Shown: positions 58,532 through 64,000 of the stretch, piece after piece | How the letters are laid out: every line of letters starts with the position of its first letter | How positions within the stretch are numbered: position 1 is the first letter of the stretch | Assembly: GCF_013363995.1 (NCBI RefSeq) | Contig: NZ_JABWGO010000005.1 | Span: 452,711 to 516,710 of the forward strand | DNA from: Nonomuraea rhodomycinica | GTDB lineage: Bacteria; Actinomycetota; Actinomycetes; Streptosporangiales; Streptosporangiaceae | Reading direction: 5' to 3' | DNA length: 64,000 bases | The notes under the pieces: generated by a model | The model's database searches: none | Seen by the model: the letters and a program-made list of their open reading frames with translations, nothing else | Told to the model about the DNA's origin: nothing | Made by a program: the position numbers and the translations under genes

Positions 58532-60328
58532 ATGTTGCGGGCGTTCTTCAGGACCGAGGCGGGCAGCACGAGCGTGCTGCTCGGCGCGACCCTGCTCGCG
58601 CTCGTGTGGGCGAACTCGCCGTGGAGCGCCACCTACGAGGCGTTCTGGCACATCCCCATGGGCCTGTCGTTCGACGGGGCCGACTTCTCGCTCGACCTGC
58701 GCCACTGGGTCAACGACGGGCTGATGGCGCTGTTCTTCTTCCTCATCGGCCTGGAGGCGTCGTACGAGGTGCGGCTGGGCCAGCTCCAGGACCGGCGGCT
58801 GCTCGCGGTCCCCGCGCTGGCGGCCTTCGGCGGGATGATCGCCCCCGCGGCCGTCTACCTCGCGCTGAACGCGGGCGGCCCGGGCGCCGGGGGCTGGGGC
58901 GTGCCGATCGCCACCGACACCGCGTTCGTGCTCGGCCTGCTGGCCGTGGTGGGCGCCCGCTGCCCGGAGCCGCTGCGCGCGTTCCTGCTCACGCTGGCGA
59001 TCGTGGACGACGTACTGGCGATCATCATCATCGCCCTCTTCTACACCCGCGACCTGTCGGTGGTCGCCCTGGTCGTGGCGGCGGTGCTGCTGGCGGCCAT
59101 CATGACGCTGCGGTGGCTGCGGATCTGGCGGGCGCCCGCCTACATCGTGCTCGGGTTCGGCCTGTGGGTGGCCACGCTGGAGAGCGGCGTGCATCCCACG
59201 CTGGTCGGCATCGCGCTCGGCGTGCTCGTGTTCGTGTACGCGCCGAGCGAGTACAAACTGCTGGCCGCCGGGGAGGCCGTCCAGGGCCTCACCAGCGACC
59301 CGAACGCCCGCGCCGCCCGCGAGGCGGCGCGCAAGGTGCGGATGGCCGTGTCGGTGAACGAGCGGCTGCAGCTCCAGCTCCACCCGTGGAGCAGCTACGT
59401 GATCGTGCCGCTGTTCGCGCTGGCCAACGCGGGCGTCCGGCTCGACGCCGAGACGCTGCGCCAGGCGGTGACCTCGCCCGTCACGATCGGCGTGGCGGCC
59501 GGGCTGCTGCTCGGCAAGTTCGCCGGGATCTCGCTCGGCACGTGGCTGCCGCTGCGCCTCGGCTGGGGCCTGCTGCCCGGCAACCTCGTGTGGGGCCAGC
59601 TCCTCGGCGGGGCGGCGGTGTCGGGCATCGGGTTCACGGTGTCGCTGTTCATCGTGGACCTCGCCTTCACCGACCCGGCGGTGCAGGCCCAGGCCAAGAT
59701 CGGCATCCTGGCCGGCTCGCTGCTGTCGGCGCTGACCGGCTGGATCGTGTTCCGGATGGCGTGGGACCGGGGCGGCGTGTGCGCGCCGCCCGAGGCGGAG
59801 CCGGAGGAGGAGCTGCCCGTCCTGCTCGCCGAGCCGGTCGGGCCGGACGACCACGTGCGCGGCCCCGCCGACGCCAAGGTCACGATCGTGGAGTACGGCG
59901 ACTTCGAGTGCCCCTACTGCGGGCGGCTGGAGCCGATCCTGGACGAGCTGCTCAGGAAGCACCCGGACGTGCGCCTGGTGTTCCGGCACTTCCCCCTGCG
60001 CACGCTGCACCCGAGGGCGATGGCGGCCGCGCTGGTGTCCGAGGCGGCGGCGGGCAAGGGCCGGTTCTGGGAGATGCACGACCGGCTCTTCGCCAACCAG
60101 CGCTTCCTCACCGACGCCGACCTCGGCCGCTACGCCGCCGAGCTGGACGTGGAGCCGTTCCCGGACGTGCCGGCGCAGGCGGCGCGCATCGCCAGGGACG
60201 AGAGGTCGGGCCGGGCGGGCGGCGTGCGCGGAACGCCGACGCTGTTCGTCAACGGCGTGCGCTACCAAGGTGGTCTGGATCTGGTGTCGATCACGCGTGC
60301 GGTGGAAGAACAGGAACAGTCCGTCTAA
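58532..60328 (+). CDS. nhaA: Na+/H+ antiporter NhaA fused to a DsbA-like thioredoxin domain
   Basis: A 598-residue fusion. Residues 1-410 are NhaA: NSPWSATYEAFW, DGLMALFFFLIGLE, Asp129 in ATDTAFVLGLLA and Asp159-Asp160 in LAIVDDVLAIIIIALFYT, aligned with the ion-binding aspartates of E. coli NhaA. Residues about 440-598 are a DsbA-type thioredoxin fold with C460-P-Y-C463, VRLVFRHFPLRTLHP and RGTPTLFVNGVRY (cis-Pro). NhaA exchanges Na+ for H+; the fused domain may sense or adjust redox state. Which side of the membrane the C-terminal domain faces decides its role and is not settled here. Start as ATG at GGAATG; the fusion is unbroken. Confidence 0.92.
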   Translation: MLRAFFRTEAGSTSVLLGATLLALVWANSPWSATYEAFWHIPMGLSFDGADFSLDLRHWVNDGLMALFFFLIGLEASYEVRLGQLQDRRLLAVPALAAFGGMIAPAAVYLALNAGGPGAGGWGVPIATDTAFVLGLLAVVGARCPEPLRAFLLTLAIVDDVLAIIIIALFYTRDLSVVALVVAAVLLAAIMTLRWLRIWRAPAYIVLGFGLWVATLESGVHPTLVGIALGVLVFVYAPSEYKLLAAGEAVQGLTSDPNARAAREAARKVRMAVSVNERLQLQLHPWSSYVIVPLFALANAGVRLDAETLRQAVTSPVTIGVAAGLLLGKFAGISLGTWLPLRLGWGLLPGNLVWGQLLGGAAVSGIGFTVSLFIVDLAFTDPAVQAQAKIGILAGSLLSALTGWIVFRMAWDRGGVCAPPEAEPEEELPVLLAEPVGPDDHVRGPADAKVTIVEYGDFECPYCGRLEPILDELLRKHPDVRLVFRHFPLRTLHPRAMAAALVSEAAAGKGRFWEMHDRLFANQRFLTDADLGRYAAELDVEPFPDVPAQAARIARDERSGRAGGVRGTPTLFVNGVRYQGGLDLVSITRAVEEQEQSV

Positions 60329-60365
60329 ACCGCACGGGCCGCCCCCCGCACGGCCAGGAGCCCCG

Positions 60366-60719
60366 ATGACCGCCGACCGCCCCCTTCCGAACGACCCCGA
60401 CGCCCGCAAGACCGTCCACATCCCCGTCCCGGCCCAGAGCCCGCCGTCCGACGCCGGCGTGCGGGAGGCACGGCCCGGTCCGTCCGACGAGGACGCGCCG
60501 GCCGAGCCGCCCCCGCCCGCCCCGCACCCGTCGCTCACGGAGGACACGGGCACGCGCCGCCTGCCGTACACGCCGGACATGCTGCCCGACGTGCCCGTGT
60601 ACGAGGCCGAGCCCGCCCGCTCGCCGGGCGTGCGCTGGGTGCTCGTGGCGGGCGGCGCGCTGCTGGTGCTGGCCGCGGTGGCCCTGCTCGTGATCCTCTG
60701 GGCCGGCTCCCAGCAGTAG
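60366..60719 (+). CDS. Single-pass membrane protein with Pro-rich head
   Basis: A 117-residue protein of unknown function. Residues 1-85 are hydrophilic and Pro/Asp-rich; one hydrophobic segment (VLVAGGALLVLAAVALLVILWAG) ends the protein. This looks like a type-II or tail-anchored membrane protein. ATG 60366 lies 37 bp after the NhaA-DsbA stop, so it may be co-transcribed. Confidence 0.6.
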   Translation: MTADRPLPNDPDARKTVHIPVPAQSPPSDAGVREARPGPSDEDAPAEPPPPAPHPSLTEDTGTRRLPYTPDMLPDVPVYEAEPARSPGVRWVLVAGGALLVLAAVALLVILWAGSQQ

Positions 60720-60738
60720 CCGGGTCCGGTGGACAGGG

Positions 60739-61191
60739 TCAGGCCCGGGTGAAGTCCATCGTCCAGTTGGTCTCCCAGGTCTGCCCCCCGTCCGCCGAGA
60801 GGGCCTGCTCCCAGTGGCAGGAGTCCGGGCCGTGGACGAGCCAGACGAACCGGCACCGGACGGGCGTGCCCTCGTGCTCCTCGTCGGCGTGGAACTCGCC
60901 CCGGCTCCCCTCGAAGCGGCCCACCACGGGCGGGTCGAGCACGCCCCGGGCGCTGCTGGCCCAGTGGAGGGACCACAGCTCCGTGGCGGGGTCGAAGACG
61001 CGGACGGTCAGCCCGGAGAAGCCCTTCGTGGGGAAGACGATCTCGTCGATGTTCGCGGCGCCGCCGAAGTACCGCCCGCAGGTGGACCGGCCCGGGAACT
61101 CCTCCCACTCGTCGCTGCCGGTCAGCCTGCTGACGAGACGGCGGTTGCGGACGTTCCAGGTGCCGACGAGGAAGTCGAAGTCGTTGTTCAC
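60739..61191 (-). CDS. DUF1579-like beta-barrel protein
   Basis: A 150-residue protein beginning FDFLVGTWNVRNRRLV, a lipocalin/DUF1579-like opening, with RYFGGAANIDEI, GLTVRVFDPATELWSLHW and ETNWTMDFTRA. Members are often called heme- or ligand-binding, but no ligand motif is certain here. ATG 61191 lies 44 bp from the divergent WYL regulator and shares its operator-like repeat. Confidence 0.75.
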   Translation of the reverse strand: MNNDFDFLVGTWNVRNRRLVSRLTGSDEWEEFPGRSTCGRYFGGAANIDEIVFPTKGFSGLTVRVFDPATELWSLHWASSARGVLDPPVVGRFEGSRGEFHADEEHEGTPVRCRFVWLVHGPDSCHWEQALSADGGQTWETNWTMDFTRA

Positions 61192-61213
61192 GCGGCCGAA
61201 CCTAGGGCCGGGT

Positions 61214-61234
61214 CACTGACAGGTAGTGTCAGTG
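61214..61234. promoter_or_regulatory. Inverted repeat operator for the WYL regulator
   Basis: CACTGACA-N5-TGTCAGTG, a perfect 8-bp inverted repeat one base before the WYL gene start, within a 44-bp divergent promoter region. Probable autoregulatory site. Confidence 0.7.
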
Positions 61235-61235
61235 A

Positions 61236-62336
61236 GTGCGCGCCTCCCGCCTCGTCTCCATCCTGTTACTCCTGCAGACGCGTGGCCGGCTCACCGCGCG
61301 CGAGCTGGCCGAGCGGCTGGAGGTGTCGGTGCGCACCATCTACCGCGACGTCGAGTCGCTGCACGCCGCCGGCATCCCCCTGTACGGCGACGCCGGCCCG
61401 AGCGGCGGCTACCGGCTGCTCGACGGCTACCGCACCCGGCTGACCGGGCTGACGGCCGACGAGGCCGAGTCGCTGTTCCTGGCCGGGCTGCCCGGCCCGG
61501 CCGCCGAGCTGGGGCTGGGCGCGGTGGTGACGGCCGCGCAGCTCAAGCTGATGGCGGCGCTGCCCGTCGAGCTGCGCGACCGGGCCGGCCGGATCCAGGA
61601 GCGGTTCCTGCTGGACGCTCCGTCGTGGTACCGCGACGCCGAGCCGGTCACCCATCTGCCGGCCGTGGCCGCCGCCGTGTGGGAGGAGCACGCGCTGCGG
61701 GTCAGGTACCGCCGCTGGAAGGCGCCGCAGGAGGTGGAGCGGCGGCTGGAGCCGTACGGGCTGGTGGTCAAGGCCGGGCGGTGGTACGTCGTGGCCCGCT
61801 GCGGCGGGCAGGTGCGCACGTACCGGGTGTCACAGATCCTGGAGCTGCACCCGCTGCGCGAGGAGCGCTTCGCCCGGCCGCCGGACTTCGACCTGGCGGC
61901 CCACTGGGAGGCGTACCGGGTGGAGTTCGAGGCCCGGCTGCGGCGCGGCGAGGCCGTGGCGCGGCTGTCGCCGCGCGGGCTGGAGCGGCTGGCCGACCTC
62001 ATGACGCCCGGTGTCGTGACGGCGGCCAGGGCCACGGCCGGCCCGCCGGACGAGGAGGGCTGGACGCGGGTGACGGTGCCCATCGAGTCGGTGGAGCACG
62101 CCACCGGCGAGTTCCTGCGGCTGGGCACGGACGTGGAGGTGCTGGAGCCGCCCGAGCTGCGCCACGCGCTCGCGGCCACCGCCGGCGCCCTCACCGCCCT
62201 CTACGCGGGCCGGGACGCGCCCCTCGGCGCGAGCCGGGACGTGCCCCTCGGCGCCGGCGGGCCCGCGTCGCGACCGGCCCGTCAGCCCGGTGCGGCGGTG
62301 CGGCGCATCACGTGGAAGCGGCGCGTGACCTCGTAG
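61236..62336 (+). CDS. YafY-type transcriptional regulator (HTH plus WYL domain)
   Basis: A 366-residue regulator. The N-terminal winged helix is LVSILLLLQTRGRLTARELAERLEVSVRTIYRDVESL; GGYRLLDG is the wing. The WYL domain (about 140-310) shows LRVRYRRWKAPQEVERRLEPYGLVVKAGRWYVVARC, where the WYL triad reads W-Y-V. A C-terminal WCX-type extension follows, then a variable tail (GASRDVPLGAG) with short repeats. WYL proteins bind nucleic-acid-related ligands. GTG 61236 abuts a palindrome. Codon 11 is TTA (61266-61268). The 3' end overlaps the convergent GNAT gene by 55 bp. Confidence 0.88.
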   Translation: MRASRLVSILLLLQTRGRLTARELAERLEVSVRTIYRDVESLHAAGIPLYGDAGPSGGYRLLDGYRTRLTGLTADEAESLFLAGLPGPAAELGLGAVVTAAQLKLMAALPVELRDRAGRIQERFLLDAPSWYRDAEPVTHLPAVAAAVWEEHALRVRYRRWKAPQEVERRLEPYGLVVKAGRWYVVARCGGQVRTYRVSQILELHPLREERFARPPDFDLAAHWEAYRVEFEARLRRGEAVARLSPRGLERLADLMTPGVVTAARATAGPPDEEGWTRVTVPIESVEHATGEFLRLGTDVEVLEPPELRHALAATAGALTALYAGRDAPLGASRDVPLGAGGPASRPARQPGAAVRRITWKRRVTS

Positions 62337-63259
62337 CCCGCCTTCGCGTACAGGCGGGCGGCGGGCCCCGTCTCACCCGTCCACAGGAACCACGACGAGT
62401 GCAGCCCCTCGGCGCGCATCATGGTCATCGCCCCGTGGAGCAGGATCGCGCCGATGCCGGTCCCCCGCTCGGCCGGATCGACGCCGAACGGCCCGAACCG
62501 CTCGGCGATCCCCCGGTACGCCCCGTACGCGGCGAACCCGACGATCCTTTCCCGCTCTCGCCCCTCCCGGTCCCGCCCTTCCCGCACCGCCACGAGCAGC
62601 CGCGCCGGGTCGCCATGCCCCCTGATCGCCTCACCCCAGTCGGCGCTGAACACTTCCGCCGCGAACCGGATCAGCTCCGGCAGCTCGCCGTCGAGGGGGC
62701 GCCGGAAGCGGTAGCCCTCGCTCTCGCGGCGCTCGCGGAGCGCGCGCACGACGTCGGGCGTGACGTACGCGGCCAGGCCGCGGTCCATGGCGACCGGCCG
62801 GGAGAACGTCTCGAACCCCGCCTGCCGCAGCAGCGCGCAGCCCGCGGGGTAGCGCTCCGGGTCGGCCCCGGGCAGCACGTAGTGAGGGGTGTAGCAGGCG
62901 AACTCCACCCGGGTACGGCCATGGGCGGCCAGGAAGGCGAGGGCCTCGTCGAGGAGCCGCCGGCCGAGCCCGCCGCCCCGGTGCTCCGGCGCCACGAACA
63001 GGAACGGGATCCAGCCCGTCTCGGGCTCCAGCCCGGCGCCGGGAGCCGGCGGGGTCAGCCGGCGCACCGCGTACGCGCACCCGGCCACCTCCCCGGCGTC
63101 CGTGACGGCGACGCGCAGGCCCTCGGGATCGAAGTTCGGGTCGAGCAGCACGCAGTCGCGCAACCAGCCGGGGGTGGTCGGGTCGGCCGGCATGGCGCGG
63201 TTCCAGACGTCGACCAGCGCGCCCTCGTCGCCGGCCGCGAAGCCCCGTACGACGGTCAT
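62282..63259 (-). CDS. Two-domain GNAT N-acetyltransferase
   Basis: A 325-residue protein. The first GNAT domain (about 1-150) has the complete acetyl-CoA loop APEHRGGGLGRRLLDEALAFL. The second (about 180-325) keeps VDPAERGTGIGAILLHGAMTMMRAEG and ends WTGETGPAARLYAKAGYEVTRRF. Both motif A copies look functional. Substrate unknown; this class resembles a small actinobacterial family with two intact GNAT folds. ATG 63259 follows GGAGG. Confidence 0.85.
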   Translation of the reverse strand: MTVVRGFAAGDEGALVDVWNRAMPADPTTPGWLRDCVLLDPNFDPEGLRVAVTDAGEVAGCAYAVRRLTPPAPGAGLEPETGWIPFLFVAPEHRGGGLGRRLLDEALAFLAAHGRTRVEFACYTPHYVLPGADPERYPAGCALLRQAGFETFSRPVAMDRGLAAYVTPDVVRALRERRESEGYRFRRPLDGELPELIRFAAEVFSADWGEAIRGHGDPARLLVAVREGRDREGRERERIVGFAAYGAYRGIAERFGPFGVDPAERGTGIGAILLHGAMTMMRAEGLHSSWFLWTGETGPAARLYAKAGYEVTRRFHVMRRTAAPG

Positions 63260-63375
63260 CGGGAGCCTCCTCCGGGGCGCGCGGGCGCGATCATGACGCC
63301 AGCCTCCCAGACCCGCCGCCCGCGCCCCAAGATCCGTTACGGCTCCGTTACGGACGCCGGGGAGTCGTGGGGCGC

Positions 63376-64000
63376 TCAGGCGGCGCGCAGGCGCAGCGGG
63401 CTCGGGTACCCGCGGATCGGCACGGGCGAGCGCCACGGCTCGTGGACGAACCGCGCCGGCACGTCCGCCAGCTCGGGCACGTACCGGCGCACGTACCCGC
63501 CGTCGGGGTCGAAGCGGGTGGCCTGGCGGATGGCGTTGAAGCCCCGGTTGGGCCGGGTGTCGTTGCCCGTGCCGGCGATCCACTGCCAGTTGCCGGAGTT
63601 GTCGGCCACCTCACCGTCGAGCAGCAGCTCGAAGAAGTGCGCGGCGCCGGCCCGCCAGTCGGCGCCCAGCTCCTTGACCAGGTAGCCGGCGGTGATCAGG
63701 CGGGCCCGGTTGTGCATCCAGCCCTCGGCGCGGAGCTGCCTCATGCCCGCGTCCACGATCGGCACGCCGGTCAGGCCCTCTCGCCAGGCGGCCACGGCGT
63801 CGGCCTCGTCGCGCCAGCGCCGGCCCCGCGGCCGGTAGTCGCGGCGGTTCAGCTCGGGGAAGGCCAGCGTGACCTGGTGGTGGAAGTCGCGCCAGCACAG
63901 CTGCCTGACGAACTCCTCGCCCGGCAGCCCGGCGAGCTCCAGCGGCGACAGGCAGCCGAAGCGGATGTACGGGCTGAGCCGGGAGGTGCGGTCGGCTGCC
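63376..64000 (-). CDS. Deoxyribodipyrimidine photolyase, C-terminal part (5' end beyond window)
   Basis: The FAD-binding domain of a class I photolyase/cryptochrome, running off the end of the window (frame starts at 63999). Seen: TSRLSPYIRFGCLSP, the CWRDFHHQVTLAFPEL region, MRQLRAEGWMHNRARLITAGYLVKELG, and the DNSGNWQWIAGTGND loop including the photolyase asparagine and tryptophan electron-chain residues. It repairs cyclobutane pyrimidine dimers using light and FADH-. The N-terminal antenna domain lies upstream, beyond base 64000. A stop at 63376 ends SPLRLRAA. Confidence 0.92.
   Translation of the reverse strand, partial: AADRTSRLSPYIRFGCLSPLELAGLPGEEFVRQLCWRDFHHQVTLAFPELNRRDYRPRGRRWRDEADAVAAWREGLTGVPIVDAGMRQLRAEGWMHNRARLITAGYLVKELGADWRAGAAHFFELLLDGEVADNSGNWQWIAGTGNDTRPNRGFNAIRQATRFDPDGGYVRRYVPELADVPARFVHEPWRSPVPIRGYPSPLRLRAA

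Overview
The window is high-GC actinomycete chromosome. Nearly every third codon position is G or C, and GTG and TTG starts are common. The gene content (BTAD/AfsR-type regulators, mycothiol-dependent-enzyme-like fold, GvpA-F-G-O-J-L-S-K gas vesicle set, WYL and GlxA regulators) fits a filamentous actinobacterium of the Streptosporangiales/Streptomycetales type. Genus cannot be fixed from the sequence alone.

Layout. (1) 1-4266: end of an S26 signal peptidase, a 1,023-residue BTAD/NB-ARC/TPR regulator, a 63-residue six-cysteine peptide and a membrane-anchored CxxC thioredoxin-like protein, which look like one unusual export and disulfide-maturation locus. (2) 4357-12651: HEAT-repeat protein, second BTAD/AAA regulator, hemerythrin-like protein, FMN split-barrel protein, two-domain GNAT. 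(3) 12869-18003: relics (a large secreted protein, a serine hydrolase copy, perhaps an S9 peptidase) around a tRNA-Ala(GGC), a vWA lipoprotein, a mycothiol-isomerase-fold protein and an intact serine hydrolase. (4) 18004-22140: Tat-exported PHP-domain protein, type III polyketide synthase divergent from a GlxA-type regulator, DUF3224 protein.

(5) 22210-43139 is the largest coherent system: an L-arabinose regulon. On the minus strand runs ytfQ-ytfR-ytfT-yjfF-like furanose transporter, araB, araD, araA and an alditol-oxidase-like gene, mostly joined by 4-bp overlaps. Two LacI-family regulators follow. On the plus strand comes a CUT1 ABC transporter, a GH127 beta-L-arabinofuranosidase with its Cys-Cys/Glu zinc site, and a 1,345-residue secreted glycosidase-like protein with discoidin and Ig-like modules. 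A shared 14-bp operator-like sequence (TGTTAGCGCTCACA and close variants) occurs at araB, ytfQ, the first lacI and inside the start of the CUT1 binding-protein gene. It ties import, oligosaccharide cleavage and catabolism into one predicted regulon.

(6) 43225-49309: a ten-gene gas vesicle operon (minus strand) led by two genes with long charged or low-complexity tails. (7) 49509-55366: CadD-like transporter, SDR, a second identical tRNA-Ala(GGC), a Clp-N/HTH pair under two 18-bp palindromes, a deletion-scarred MarR/dienelactone hydrolase pair, an AlaX-like editing protein and a CynX-type MFS permease. (8) 55513-64000: SRPBCC protein, small membrane proteins, DUF523, a secreted metallopeptidase homologue that has lost its HExxH motif, an NhaA-DsbA fusion, a WYL regulator, a GNAT and the C-terminal part of a DNA photolyase.

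The two tRNA-Ala genes are identical, lie in the same orientation and bracket about 37.7 kb holding the arabinose and gas vesicle systems. Broken genes lie beside both. No integrase, insertion sequence, CRISPR array, rRNA or replication origin was seen.
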